The notes: generated by a model not told the origin, from the letters alone. A DNA stretch of 64,000 nt from Chaetoderma sp. LZ-2023a (GCA_034401795.1 CM067373.1:36925443-36989442); one strand, 5' to 3'; shown: positions 11,879-23,706, counted from the first letter of the stretch. Made by a program: numbers and translations.

Positions 11879-13842
11879 CTTTGGATTGGCTTCAAAATTA
11901 TTTGACTGACAGGATTCAATGTGTTCAACTTAATGGTGCTATTTCAGGAAACAGGAAATTAGTCTGCCGTGTACCTCAGGGTTCAATCCTTGGACGACTG
12001 CTGTTCTTACTATACATGAATGATTTACCCAATGCCACTAACCAACTTTCATTAATACTAGATGATACCAATGTCTTTGGTAGACATAAGGATATAAATA
12101 CTCTATACAAAAATGTAAATAATGAAATGGAAAAAATTATAAATTCGTTCAAAATTAATAAATTATCTCTAAATGTTAACAAAACTAACTTTATACTATA
12201 AAGTGCCTCGGTCATCAACATTGAGACCAACTTATTCAAACGGAAGGTTAAAGAGGCCATAGAAATCTACAAGCATCAACCAACCATGAACAGAGACGAG
12301 GGATACCGTATACCAGCAGTCTACCAGTCCATGCTGTCACGTGACTCCACAAGAACTGACCAGAGTGATTTTGCCAGCGACCGTCAGTTAGTGCTGAAGA
12401 AGTGACCGAGATGGTCACGAAAGCTACACTCAAACAATTTCTACATCCCGGAGATGTAACTAATTTTTCCTTATTATAACTTTATACTATTTACAAGGTC
12501 TAGCCAACCTGAAGAAGCTGCTCTCCCAAAACTTTATATAGACAATCAAGAAATAGAGGAGGCCGAGTATGTTAAATTCCTAGGAGTCTATTTGGACAAA
12601 CATTTAATCTGGGAGAAGTACATAAAGATAATCACATCCAAGGTAGCAAGGAATATTGGTATCATGCGCAGACTCAAGTCATATCTTCCATCTCATATCT
12701 TAAAAACTATGTATAACACATTGATACTTCCACACATAACCTACTGCAATGCTATCTGGAGCAATACATATCAAAATAAACTAAAATCACTACAAAAGCA
12801 ATCTATCAAACTATTTTCGCAAACAGTAGGGGGACAAGACACCTTCAAAAGTAACAAACTCCTAAAACTCGAAGACATTGGAAGGGTTCAATTATATGCA
12901 ATTCTAAAGGACTACCAAAATGGCAACCTACCCTCATCTCTATCCAATCTCTTTTCAATAAATGCAGACATACATACGCACAACACAAGAACAAGTTCCA
13001 ACCTACATGTCACATACCACCGAACAGAGGCAGCTACACGAACACCATCCTACCAAGCAATACAACTATGGAATAATACAGATACAGACATACGTACACA
13101 AATTCTCACATTAAAATCTTCCAAAAAATTCATCAAAAATATAATTATTGACAACTACTAGAAACCACACCACTAACCACCACTACCATGGCCATTATAC
13201 AGCACAGCTCTGGAACGACTTGGCATGTTTCCGGAGTGCGCTGAGGTGTCCTGTTGGGCAGTCTGGGCACGGTGATGGAAGACATTGCTTCCCAAAGAGG
13301 CGGTGCCTTCCAATTCGATTGTGCTCGGAGTGCTCAGCGGAGCACTTCTCACTAATTAACATGTTAACTTACTGTCTTGACCTGGAGGCATGCCAACGTC
13401 TTTTAGCATTATTAATCCTATTATGAGCTGTGCTGCAGTCTAACTATTCAAGGCACTTGTTCACCGGAACAGAACATCAAATGTAAAACTGTATAGGAGT
13501 AGTAATAATAATAATAATAATAATAATATGGTAATATATAATAGAGGAGCTCCGCCGCCACCCCTCCCTCTCCTACCCTCCATCCCTTTATGTTCATGAA
13601 TGTAATTGTCCTGTTTTACTGTTGTATCCTACATGTATGTACCTACTGTTCATATAGTATCACGTAATATATGTTTGTTTATGTTACATCCCATTATATA
13701 TGTCATAATATATTGTGCAATTAATGTTTATATGTTAGGGGTCCACCACTTCATAGGCTTGCCTTTGATGGACTGCCTGTTGTAATCTCTAATACTGACG
13801 ACTAAATACGAAAATAAATAATCTTGAATCTTGACCACTCAC
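11879..13842 (+). mobile_element. LINE-A, 5'-truncated non-LTR element inserted in LINE-B
   Basis: RT from the palm onward: [39 protein letters not shown], then SLILDDTNVF, where the usual FADD has lost two residues. After an inserted Penelope fragment the frame resumes (VKFLGVYLDKHLIWEKYIK, RNIGIMRRLKSYLP, LPHITYCNAIW) and ends at TAG about 13,161. A 3' UTR of about 680 bp with an (AAT)n run at 13,505-13,530 ends in AATCTTGAATCTTGA. LINE-C and LINE-D are relatives. The insertion disrupts the minus-strand LINE-B; CACT next to both junctions is a possible short target duplication. Inactive because of truncation, active-site loss and the nested insert. Confidence 0.8.
12202..12476 (+). mobile_element. 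5'-truncated Penelope-like fragment nested in LINE-A
   Basis: This 275-bp segment is nearly identical to 11,315-11,588, the GIY-YIG-proximal 3' end of the Penelope fragment. It is flanked by a perfect 14-bp direct repeat, TAACTTTATACTAT, at 12,186-12,199 and 12,477-12,490. Removing it rejoins the LINE-A RT frame (NVNKTNFIL to the downstream part). It is therefore a genuine 5'-truncated retrotransposition event rather than a local duplication. Confidence 0.9.
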
Positions 13843-14405
13843 AGACATTATTTAAATCGGTTTGCAGTTGCGGTTACTGGGTTTCCTAGTAGTTTTGTAT
13901 CATTTGCGAACATTTTGCAAGTACATTTGACTAAGTGTGTTACGTCATTTATGAAAATTAGAAACAATGCAGGACCAAGTATGCTACCCTGAGGTACCCC
14001 ACTAGTTACGTCTGCCCAGTCTGAATTAATAGCGACACACTGTTTTCTGTTTGAAAGAAAGTTTTTCATCCATTTAATTATTTTGCCTTCTATACCGTAT
14101 GCACTAAGTTTCCTTACGAGTCTTGTATGTCGAACTGTGTCAAATGTTTTCCTAAAGTCTAAGTATATTGTGTCGACAGGTTCGTTGTTGTCTAGGCTAG
14201 CTGTAACCATTTCTAAAAATTCTAAAGAAATTGTGTTTTACATGACCTACTAGATCGGAAGCCATGCTGACATTTTGTTAGTAAATTGTTTGATTCCATG
14301 TGTCATAATTGCATCTCGTATGAATGATTCCAGCACTTTACATATTATAGGCGTGAGGCTGATGGGTCTGTAACCTACGATCGATCTACGGGCGGCTGTT
14401 ATTGT
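13843..14405 (-). pseudogene. LINE-B (CR1-like) RT core
   Basis: The N-terminal RT fragment reads RSIVGYRPISLTPIICKVLE, then a frame break near 14,215, then [40 protein letters not shown] and CKMFANDTKLL. The active site is FAND instead of FADD, so catalysis is lost. It continues across the LINE-A insertion into 11,600-11,878. A separate 3' end of a LINE-A-like element abuts it on the N-terminal side. Confidence 0.8.
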
Positions 14406-14495
14406 CATACACACTCTTCCTTTGATGGACTACCTGTTGTAATGATGTATATGTACAAAAATTAATGAAATAAATAACATAGAATCTCGAATCTT
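14406..14495 (+). repeat. Solo 3' end of a LINE-A-like element
   Basis: CCTTTGATGGACTACCTGTTGTAATG and the following AAATAAATAAC...ATCTCGAATCTTG tail match the last ~80 bp of LINE-A (13,765-13,842). It is a severely 5'-truncated insertion next to LINE-B. The next 410 bp (14,496-14,909) are AT-rich with no supported feature. Confidence 0.6.
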
Positions 14496-15159
14496 GTAAC
14501 CGAAAACTGGTGTTAATATGTTCTATATGCCATATGATGCATTCCTAAGAAAAATATTGAACGAATATTAAAAGCAAGATATATTGGTAGTAATGAAATA
14601 TTCAACACACAATATCAGCATAGATTATACGAATAAGTGGTTTATGGAGTTAAAATTACATTTCAAATTACCATTAAATTCGTCCATTTTAAGGTCACAT
14701 GACTGACAAACACGGATATTAAAAGTGTAGAATACACATTTCCCATATTGTTCTTGTTCTTGTTGAATCTTGACCTCCTTCGTAGGAGAATCACACCCGA
14801 GTGTGCGCGAGTGCTCGTGGATACTAACTCCTAAGCACGTAAATGTCCTATGTCCGGCCTATCCGCCTCTGGTACATATGTGAACATACTGGACTTCACT
14901 GCGCGGCATAGTTCAGTTCAGTTCAGTTCATTACGTAACTCCCTCCTGTAAGTAGGAGCACCTCGCAAATGAGCATTAAGTACATTAATATATATATATA
15001 TGAGGCCATAGATGTGATGATGGATTGATAAGGAATGAAGTTAGAATGCTGTTATCGTCCCAGACATGCTCAGTATGTGCAACACACATCGGGCATAGGC
15101 TACGCTGTAGTAGGTATCGGTACTTGTTCCGAATCACTGCTAAAGGTTAACAAACTGTC

Positions 15160-15657
15160 AGGAAATGTATGTATGTATGTATGCATTTATGCCAATTCCA
15201 GAATTAACTGCCCATAGGCGATTTACAAAAGTTAAAGCTAATTTAAAATAGTGAAATATGCTTTTTGGAACAAATGGGTTTTTAGAAGAGTTTTGAAAGC
15301 CTCAACATTGTTGCCGTTTTGAATGTTGGATGGAAGGTCGTTCCAAAGTTTTGGTCCAGCTATGGAGAAAGCATGCTCTCCAATGACAAGATTGGAATTG
15401 GGTACTACGCAGAGTAGCTGTTCACTCGATCTTAGTGCTCTCGGTGCTATTCGTCTAGTTATGAGTGATGATAAATACGGTGGGGCTAAGTCATGTAGGC
15501 ATTTGAACACGAAAAGTGGGACCTTAAATTGGATTCGTTGTTCCACTGGCAGCCAGTGTAGCTCTTTGAGGACTGGTCGAATGTGTTCATGCACTTTTGT
15601 TCTGGTTATTAACTGGGCTGCCGTATTTTGTGCTCGTTGGAGACGTTGGTGATGGTG
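15160..15657 (-). pseudogene. L2-like LINE 3' end inserted in the Nimb-like LINE
   Basis: The frame reads LQRAQNTAAQLITRTKVHEH, VLKELHWLPVEQRIQFK, FKCLHDLAPPYLSSLI, then FSIAGPKLWNDLPSNIQN, ending FKTLLKTHLF. This is the stereotyped C-terminus of L2-type LINEs. Its N-side fuses abruptly to IKPDCPLCNNGSEDH of the host LINE, which would normally continue as its own zinc-knuckle region. A (TACA)n-type tail at 15,162-15,183 marks the 3' end. A fused ORF across 15,238-15,822 is therefore a chimera of two elements, not a gene. Confidence 0.75.
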
Positions 15658-15948
15658 ATGGTCTTCTGATCCATTGTTACATAGTGGGCAATCAGGTTTT
15701 ATCATACCGTGACAATATTTAGTCCTGTTGCACTGCAGGGTATAGCAGCTGGTCAGCAAGCGCAGCCGTACCAGTAATGTGCGTATATCACGTGGAGCAG
15801 TAGTGACCGACTCAATTGCCATGTGGACAGATGAAAAGTTTATAGAACAGTTACTCAGATACTGTAAGGATGAGTATAGCGATATCTGACTATTGAGCCC
15901 ATCCGACCATAACCTGTTGACCAGCTTCCTAGTAAGAGTCTTCCATGC

Positions 15949-17795
15949 TCAATTTGCCGGTGGATGATCTAGAAGAACGTGGATAGAAGGGAGATCGTAC
16001 TTCACAAGTATATTATGAGTGTCAGCAAACCAGCTATTCTGATCATATCCTTTCATAGCAGTCTGCCTCAGAGCCACCGAGAAGAGTATGGATTCTTGGT
16101 CTGCACAAATGTTCCTCACTAATGTTAGCTTCTGTATGTGTATACACGCTTCAATCGGAAGAGTGCCAAGCAGAAAATATGGAGATGGATGTGCTACATG
16201 ATCTGGAAGGCCCAGGATTTGTAACAGCAGCTTATGATAGAACTTGTCAAGGAGTCTCACTTCGGTTTTGTTGAGAATAAGTACATCAATCCCATGTATC
16301 AGAAACGGAAGGATATGGACTTCCATCAGATGCATGCATGTCAAGGGTGTAATGCCATTTATCCCATGAAGCCCTGCTCCCATAAGTGAGTAGATAGCAT
16401 GCCTGGCTTTCCTGATGTTTTCATCTACTGTAGGGTGAGCACTTATTAATTGATCACTTCTTTGTATCACCTCCACATCACCTAAGAAGAATGGAGTCTT
16501 CTCCTTCTTACAGTCAGAGAGAATGACACATTTCTTTGGCTGGAGCTCATAAAATTGGTTAATACTGTAATGACGAGAAATATTCAACAGAATCTGCAGG
16601 TTGTTTTCACTATTTACTATTAAGCTGACAACGTCTGCACATGTCGGTGCTGCACAATGCACCATTTCAATGCTGCCTCCATTTCCTGAGGCATCTAAGG
16701 TGTCAAGCAGGTCATTGATGTACAGCTTGTACAAGTCTGTTGACAGTATTCCTCCTTGCCTTACACGTTGCATAAAGGGAATAGGATCTGAAAGCTGGCC
16801 ATTCCATTTTACTCTGGTAGTAGCATTCATGTGGAGGTCTCTGATGAGGATCCATTTAACACCTTTTATGCCCGCAAAATAGAGTTTGTTTACCAGACTC
16901 GCATGGTTCACCACATCAAATGCTGATTTGGCATCGAGAAGGGCAACATAGTTACTGAACTTTTTGCTTCGCGACTCAGCACTTCAGTCTTGTAGCAGCA
17001 GGGCACTATACATAGGGGATATCCCGAGGTGAAACCAAACTGTAAATGGTTTTGACACTTGAGTATTTTCTGCTGTATGTGAAGCTTTAGCACCATCTCT
17101 AGGGTTTTGCATATCATTGACGTCACCGTTATCTCGTGATATGAGGAGGCTTGCTTTGGACTTCCCTTCTTCTTGTAGGCTGGTGTTAGTAGACCGACTT
17201 TAAGGACAGCAGGAATGGTTCTTAGGTGACAAATTGCATTGAGAATCAGAGTCACTATATAAATTGCTGCAGCGCCGCCCTCTTTCAGGTGCTCAGCTGA
17301 GATACCATCTACATCAGAGGACTTGCCACTGTTCAACCGCTTGACTGCATTCATCACATCTGAATAAGATAATGGGATAAAATCATCAATTTCAGAAGAG
17401 AGATCACCGAGTACAATCTCGTTAAATTCCAATTCTGCTTTTCTTGAGTCATTGCTCGAGGTACTCATTGGAGTACCAACTTGTACAAAGTGTGAGTGCC
17501 ACCCTTCTAAAATTTGTTCTGCCGGGAATGTAGTGTCCTGCATTTTGAGTTCTGCTAGCTTGGGTGCTGCACTACTACATTGCTTACGGATTAGTTTGTA
17601 GAACAGCTTCTTGTCACTGTTCTTAGCTTTGATAAGTTTCTGCATGTCTGCATCATGCCTAGCAGCCTGAAGCTTGCTCTGAGTTTGCCATAGCAGTGCT
17701 TTTGACCTCCATCTACGAATGGTAGCTGGGTGATTTTGATCCCTTGGTCTGTCGCAGATCTTCCATTGGTGGAATGCATTTTTACTTTCTATCAC
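15949..17795 (-). pseudogene. Nimb-like LINE reverse transcriptase
   Basis: Two frames cover the RT. The upstream frame carries the linker and fingers (DVMNAVKRLNSGKSSDVDGI, LLTPAYKKKGSPKQASSYHE). A frame change near 16,910-16,990 leads into the palm (VNHASLVNKLYFAGIKG, VRQGGILSTDLYKLYINDLL). The catalytic segment is AAPTCADVVSL, where the clade normally has CADD, so the second aspartate is replaced by valine. The thumb follows (RKARHAIYSLMGAGLHG, HILPFLIHGIDVLILNK). Frameshift plus active-site loss make it non-functional. Confidence 0.8.
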
Positions 17796-18790
17796 AGCTC
17801 TTGCAATTTCGTAATTCCACAGCCGGTGAGATTTTCTTTGTTCATGGTTGAAATTGGTGCAGCGGCCTGTGTCGCCTTAATCAAGGTATCGCGAAGCTTA
17901 GCATATGTCAAGCATAGATTGTACATGCTATTCATTTCTGACTTGTATTCCTGAAGAGACGTTTGCACATAATCTTGGTAAGTAGGCTTATTGATTTTGT
18001 TCCAGTTCAGTCGTGGAATTACATCTGCATTTTCATGTCTGACAAATGAACCCCTGGACGGGACCATCATGGTTAGCTCAGTAGATAAAGGATAGTGATT
18101 GGAACAGTTATCACTCAAATCATGGCCGTGAGCATTCTGACACAAGTGCTCCATGGAACTAGACATGAGAAAATAATCTATCGTTGAGCTGCTCATGCCG
18201 TTAACATGTTGGAATGTTGGTCCATCTGTTTTATACACCAATCCTTGTTGACATACAAAATCCCGCAACAATCTCTGCCTCTTGACCTTCTCTTCAGTGG
18301 TGAGGTCACAATTGAAATCGCCAGCTAGGAGAATACAATGTGACATTTTGTACTTCTGACAAATCTCATGTAGTTGGTCGAGTATTTCACTAAACTCTTG
18401 ATCATCATCAGCATCTCTTCTGCAAGGCATATATACAGATGCTATCAGTAGTGGGTACTCATCAGTACGTATTTCAATACATTGTATTCTGCTACTTCCA
18501 TCGGGTATGGGGGTAACTGCATAGCTGATATTATCACACCAGAAGACCGCCACTCCACCATACCCTCTGGGCTTCTGTATAGGAGATATAGGATTAATGT
18601 CATCAACTGCTTTAGCTGCGGCCTCAAAACTATCACTAACGTTACTAAGATGCTTCAACTGGTAATTGTAGGGCCAGTGCTCCTGGACACATAGGATATC
18701 ACACATTTCAAGAAAGCTCTGCACACACACACTGAGTTCATAAGTATATTCTTACAGTTGTAAGTAGAGATGCACAGATATACAGATTTA
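17792..18790 (-). pseudogene. Nimb-like LINE apurinic-type endonuclease
   Basis: This is the target-nicking nuclease of the LINE. Recognisable pieces are DILCVQEHWPY near the start, RGYGGVAVFWCDNI, LLIASVYMPCR, the catalytic LAGDFNCDLT, STIDYFLMSSS, and DLSDNCSNHYPLS, where the usual SDH is SNH. The frame probably begins upstream of the first Met, since YNCKNILMNSV precedes it. It overlaps the RT frame by a few bases in a different register, so the single polyprotein has been broken. Confidence 0.75.
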
Positions 18791-19062
18791 GGGGTTGGCG
18801 TTGTCATATAATTTGCTGACTCATTATCAGATGTAGCAGATGCTAGAAGTAGAGATGTTTGTCCGGGCCCTTGTCTAAAAAAGGGTTTTTCATGACAATA
18901 TCTGTGTTGTTAGTTGTTAATGTTACATTGTTAGTAATACTGGTCTCACTTTCAGTAGCAGTGGTGATATCAATTATTCTTTCTTTTGCAGGTATAACAG
19001 ATAATTTAGTAGCCAGGACATGCTTAGTGACGTTAGAACGAGTAAATCTTATGTACAATGGC

Positions 19063-19608
19063 TTAATCTGGGCAGGATTTCCATGTGGGATAATAATCTC
19101 GGATTCCTGATTTTTGTTGATTATGGCAACTGAGTAATTTTATTTTTGATGAACGCACCACGCTGTGTATCGCTTGGTATCTCACTTTTAGATCTGTATT
19201 GATTCCCATTTTCTTGTGTACCAACTGGGGCCCTTGATGCAAGTAAGCTATAATATTACCTGGTGTAGGGACTCCCGGAATTGGAGGATATAAGACCAGT
19301 GGTATTGGCATGTACAGCAAAAGTCCAAATGGTGGTGGCGGCACTGACATAGGCAAATGTCGATATGGAGGTGCACACTGGTTCGTACCAACCTCCACTT
19401 CATTGATACGCATGTGCAGCATATTCATTTCGAGTGCATGTATTCTCTGCTCAAGGATGCTTTGTTCAAGTTTAACAAATGGAGTTTGAGTAGGTGAGTG
19501 GGTACTGCATGGTACCTCTGTTGAGGGCATTGGGCCCACAGTATCAGGTCTGTTTGCTTCGAGGGTCATGACCCGCATATGCAAAAGTTGACAGCCTAGT
19601 CTAACCAA
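19063..19608 (-). CDS. ORF1-like protein of the Nimb-like LINE (degraded)
   Basis: A 181-residue frame upstream of the endonuclease on the same strand has a heptad-like segment (LEQSILEQRIHALEMNMLHM), then a proline-rich region with PPPPFGLLLYMPIPL. Coiled-coil plus proline-rich composition fits a LINE ORF1 nucleic-acid chaperone, but no zinc knuckle or RRM is visible. Position is the main evidence. The second Nimb-like copy has a glutamine-rich frame in the corresponding place (49,846-50,178). Confidence 0.4.
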   Translation of the reverse strand: MVRLGCQLLHMRVMTLEANRPDTVGPMPSTEVPCSTHSPTQTPFVKLEQSILEQRIHALEMNMLHMRINEVEVGTNQCAPPYRHLPMSVPPPPFGLLLYMPIPLVLYPPIPGVPTPGNIIAYLHQGPQLVHKKMGINTDLKVRYQAIHSVVRSSKIKLLSCHNQQKSGIRDYYPTWKSCPD

Positions 19609-19620
19609 CCTACATCACAG

Positions 19621-19835
19621 CTGTCAGCGACGCTGTCGGTGACTCCCTGGTTAACTATCTAGACTGTCTGTAAACTATCTAGACTGTCTGTAAATATGTT
19701 ACAAATAATTGTAGAAATACCCCCAACAGGTGTGGATATATGACCAGGAACCTCATTGAGCAGCGACGCTGTCAGTCTGGGCGGTGCCCCTAGTTAAAGG
19801 AGGAAATTACGAAATACAATACAATACAATACAAA

Positions 19836-19877
<42 letters not shown>

Positions 19878-20050
19878 TTTACGAGGCATAAGCCATTGGC
19901 TTGTTATTGCCTCAGTGTTTTTGTTGTAGTATGGCTTGTTCAGTCCAATTCATAAGTTCCTTCCTTTGAAGTCGACTTCCAACTTGTTCTTGAATGATTG
20001 GACTGTTGTTGCTTAATTAAGTCTCCTCAAAACCATTTGGTTTAAGACTT
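19621..20050 (-). repeat. LINE 3' tail with (ATC)n run
   Basis: A (CAT)n microsatellite at about 19,837-19,876 is followed by TTACGAGGCATAAGCCATTG. In reverse this is the end of a LINE whose last codons read QSFKNKLE. The same tail occurs at 50,830-51,010 (plus strand) and at 60,774-60,838 / 63,332-63,378, where it is split by an insertion. The first part, 19,621-19,800, contains TCTAGACTGTCTGTAAA twice and no gene. Confidence 0.6.
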
Positions 20051-20055
20051 TGACC

Positions 20056-20250
20056 ATTACCACTCTGCTGTCAATATTCCATCTTTTGCTGTGTCAATAA
20101 CAAAGAAACTGGTGTACATTTTGCAACAATTTTGTTGATGAGGTTGCTGTCTATGACAGCAACACCCTCTAGCAAATTTGCCGGAAAATGAACACAGATC
20201 ATCTTTTAATTTAATTTGAAATGTAAAATTCTGAACTCAGAATGGCTAGG
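20056..20250. repeat. Diverged relative of the second TTAA MITE family
   Basis: It shares ordered blocks with 2,924-3,120, including CTGTGTCAATA, CAAAGAAACTGGTG and CATCTTTTAATTTAATTTGA. Its left TTAA edge is not intact; the right reads GGATTAA. The sequence to about 20,530 shows no gene. Confidence 0.5.
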
Positions 20251-20530
20251 ATTAACACTGATTTGTGGAAATGCTGTGGTGCAGATGGGCGTTCCCGCAT
20301 TAGCTGTGGCATGCCGCCTACAACCATGGTTACATCCTGCTGCGTCTAGCATTTGTTTGCATGCTGACTTGTGGAGGCAGTGGTTTGTCTTATTGCTGTT
20401 GTTTTCATTTTCTGCATTCATCACTATCTGAGTCTCTTCCTCTATATATATATTTGGGGTGGGTGGGTGGGGGGGGGTAATTTTACGTATAATGATGATA
20501 TACTGTTTACATGATGCTGGCTAAAACAAA

Positions 20531-20586
20531 CTACTACTACTACTACTACTACTACTACTGAGGTATGGTGTTATTCCCGATTAATT

Positions 20587-20684
<98 letters not shown>
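20531..20684. repeat. (CTA)n microsatellite, two blocks
   Basis: Two runs of CTA/TAC (20,531-20,559 and 20,587-20,684) are separated by a short non-repeat spacer. They lie at the 3' side of LINE-C and may have grown from its tail. Confidence 0.9.
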
Positions 20685-20685
<1 letters not shown>

Positions 20686-20742
20686 CATAGATTTGAGTAA
20701 AGTGTTGTGGTGGAAGTCTTTGACAATAGTTAGCATTTGAGA

Positions 20743-23706
20743 TTATCCTATGTCGGTGAGTTTAAGTAATTTTTCTGCTTTGAACATGTTTTGGCCCTCT
20801 GCTGGCCTAGAAAATAGTTTGATGCTCTTTTTTTGGAGATTTTGAATTTTGGATATTCTGTTTTTGTAGCTGTTAGTCCAAACAGCATTGCAGTAAGTGA
20901 GGTGCGGGAGGATCAAGCTGCTGTACAGTGTATTAACCATGTCATGTGTCATATAAGGTTTTAGTCTTTGGATGACACCTATTCCTCTTTCTACTTTTGC
21001 AGTAACTGTTTCAATTTGTTTGGCCCAGGTCAAGTTTTTATCTAAATATACTCCTAGGAACTTTGCTTAAAGGGCCTCTTCAATTTTCTTATTGCTAATG
21101 TACAATTTTGGAACCTCTTTATTTATTAATTCTCTAGATTTTGAAAATAACATAGTTTGATTTATCCACATTTAGTGATAATTTATTTAATGAAAACCAG
21201 TTAGTAATTTCTTCCATTTCCTTATTTACGTTTTTATATAATGTAACTTCGTCAGAGCAAAAGGCATTGGTGTCATCAGCAAATAGTATTAGTGACATGT
21301 GTTTGCATATGTTAGGCAGATCGTTCATATACAAGAGGAACAGGAGAGGGGCCCAGGATGGACCCCTGAGGAAAACCGCAAGTTAGTCTCCTGTTTTCAG
21401 AGCAAGTTTCATTGAATTGCACACATTGCGTTCTGTCACTTAAATAGCTTTCAAACCAGATGAGTGCACTTCATCGGATTCTGTAATAGGCAAGTTTTTC
21501 TAGTAGGATTTTATGATTGATAGTGTCGAAAGCTTTTGAAAGGTTAAAAAATGCCTATTATGTGCTTTTTCTTTTCAATTAAGTCCATTATTTCTTCTGT
21601 CATTTCAATTAGTGCTAGCATTGTTGAATATTTTTCACGGAATCCATATTGTGCTGTATAGAGGATTGACTTTTTATCTAAGTAGCTGATAAGCCGATTG
21701 TACATAAGTCGTTCCATTAATTTGGAGAAAAGTGGAAGTATTGAGACAGGTATATAGTTTGTGAAGTTAGATGAATCCTTTGCTTTGTATATAGGTGTTA
21801 CTTGTGCTGCTTTTAATTTTGATGGACATATGCCTTGAGTGAAAGATAAGTTACAGATGTGGTTAAGGGGTATTAGTAGTGCTAGCATGCAGTGTTTGAA
21901 AATACTCCACTTGAAACCATCCAAGCCAGCACTTTTTGCAGGGTTTAGTTTGTTAAGAATGCTAAAAATGTCTTCATTTGTGACCGGGTTAATGAAAAAA
22001 AAAAATCACTATATTTATTAGAGGATGTTGATTTGATTTTATCTGATAGTGTTGGACCTATATTAACAAAATAGTCATTGAATCCTGTTGCAATTTCTAA
22101 ATCATCGGTTATTATCTTGTTATTATAAAGAAAATGTGTTTGCTGTGCTTTGCAGTTATTTTTATTCAAAAGTGATTTAATTATTTTCCATGTTTCATTT
22201 ATGTCATTCTTACATAGTTCAAATTTGTTATGGTAGTAAGTTTTTTTTGCTGTTTTCATTATTTGGGCCAACTTGTTTCTGTATTTCTTGAATTTCAGTT
22301 CATTATTCTTTGTTTGACATTTGATAAACGTCAAGTAAAGTTTATGTTTATTATGACAGGCAGCTATCAGTCCAGTTGTTATCCATGGTTTAGTCGGGTT
22401 GTGTTTAAATTTCTTCTTTTCTTTCATGGGAAAGCTGTGTTCGAAGATGTGCGTGAAAGTTTCGTGGAACTTGGTGTAGGCATTTTCGCAGCACTGTATG
22501 TCTGTGACTGCATGCCAATCTACCTCAGACATGTGTTTTTTAAATTGTTTAATATTGACCTGATTTATTTCTCTGCATTTAATTTTTTCATATTTGAATG
22601 GCTTTGTGCAGGTCAGCTGTCTTTCGAGAAGAAAAATTGGTAGGTTGTCTGATGTGCCAGTAAAGAGAATTCCTACCTCTGATTTACGACTGAAATTAAT
22701 GTTATTGCTGAATATATTATCGATAATTGTGGCCGAAACATCACCTATTCTAGTCGGTTTTGTAATGGTTGGGTAGAATGAATGAGCATTTAGTAAGTTT
22801 ATAAAGTTTTGTGTATGAAAGCAAGTTTGTCTCATCAGGTCAATATTGTAGTCACCCATGAGGTAGACAGTTTTGTTTTCCTTTTGAATAGTTTCAAAAG
22901 TTTTTCCTAATAGTTCAATAAGACGTTCCTTGTTGCGTTTATGTGATTTATAAATTGTACCTACAATTTTGCTTTTTCCTTTCGGTGTTTGAATTTCGAT
23001 AAACATTGTTTGAATATGTTCTTCAATATTAGAAAGGTCATCTCACTCAATGAATTTGATATTTTCTTTAACATACATGCCTACACCACCTCCCCTACCC
23101 GTGGTTTTGTGCTTTTCACAATGTGTAGTTCTTTATATTAATACGGTTAGTAGGTGAATTTGCATGTATAAATGTCTCTGTAATTGCAATAATTCCAAAT
23201 TCATGTGCACTCATATCTAGGAGACGATGTAACTTGTCGATGTTCCCCATGAGAGATTGCATGTTGATAAATAGAAGTGAGAAGGCTATGTGTTCTTTGT
23301 TTCCTATTAGGTTGTCATTGAATGTTTTTGGGAGGATGTATTCACAGGTTGGTGCAGATATATTTAGATAATTTCTAGTGTCAGCATGGTTAAATTGGGA
23401 TAGGATTAATTCGAATGGGTTTAGAGTGGGTTTTTTGGCGTCAGTAGTGGTAGTAGGGTTATAGTATGGATTTAGAACTGCCAGTGTGAAGTCTGTATTG
23501 TCATTATAATGATTGTAATGGAAGCGTGACTTGTTGCAGTTGGTAGATCACCAGCAGGTGTTGTCAGCTTCGAGGTTGCGATAGTCAGATGTTGTTAGTT
23601 TGAAGCAACTTAGATGAATCCATGTGCTACATACGTCACATAGTAGTGCTCTCTGATTATTCTTAACAGGTTTCCTACAGGATGAGAAATGGAATTTAGC
23701 GGGCAT
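20743..23706 (-). mobile_element. LINE-C: PHD finger, endonuclease and RT, decayed
   Basis: On the minus strand, an ORF from ATG at 23,706 opens MPAKFHFSSCRKPV and carries a PHD-like zinc finger (ALLCDVCSTWIHLSCFKL, then a stop and STNC). The endonuclease N-terminus follows (LLFINMQSLMGNIDKLHRLL, GIIAITET), then its core (VYLMGDYNIDLM; TSDNLPIF in place of the usual SDH), a linker (WKIIKSLLNKNN, FNDYFVNIGP), RT fingers (AAQVTPIYKAKDSSNFTNY), and an intact LILFADDTNAF. The thumb ends near 20,743. Several stops and frameshifts separate these. LINE-A and LINE-D belong to the same family, probably CR1/Jockey-group. Confidence 0.8.

Larger units (their letters stand above)
14910..19620 (-). mobile_element. 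I/Nimb-like LINE, near full length, interrupted
   Basis: The span from a (GAACT)n 3' tail at about 14,910-14,930 to an ORF1-like frame ending near 19,608 makes up one minus-strand non-LTR element: ORF1-like region, apurinic-type endonuclease, RT and 3' tail. A second copy of the clade lies at 46,258-50,186 with the same tail. An L2-like 3' end sits within its 3' part (15,160-15,657). Assignment to the I superfamily, Nimb-like, is by motif style (VRQGGILSTDLYKLYINDLL followed by CAD) and was not searched. Confidence 0.7.

Noticed and set aside
13148..13426. 92-codon ORF with LWNDLACF after the LINE-A stop
   Set aside because: It starts inside the LINE-A 3' end, shows no domain, and the LWND resemblance is too short to support a second LINE tail.
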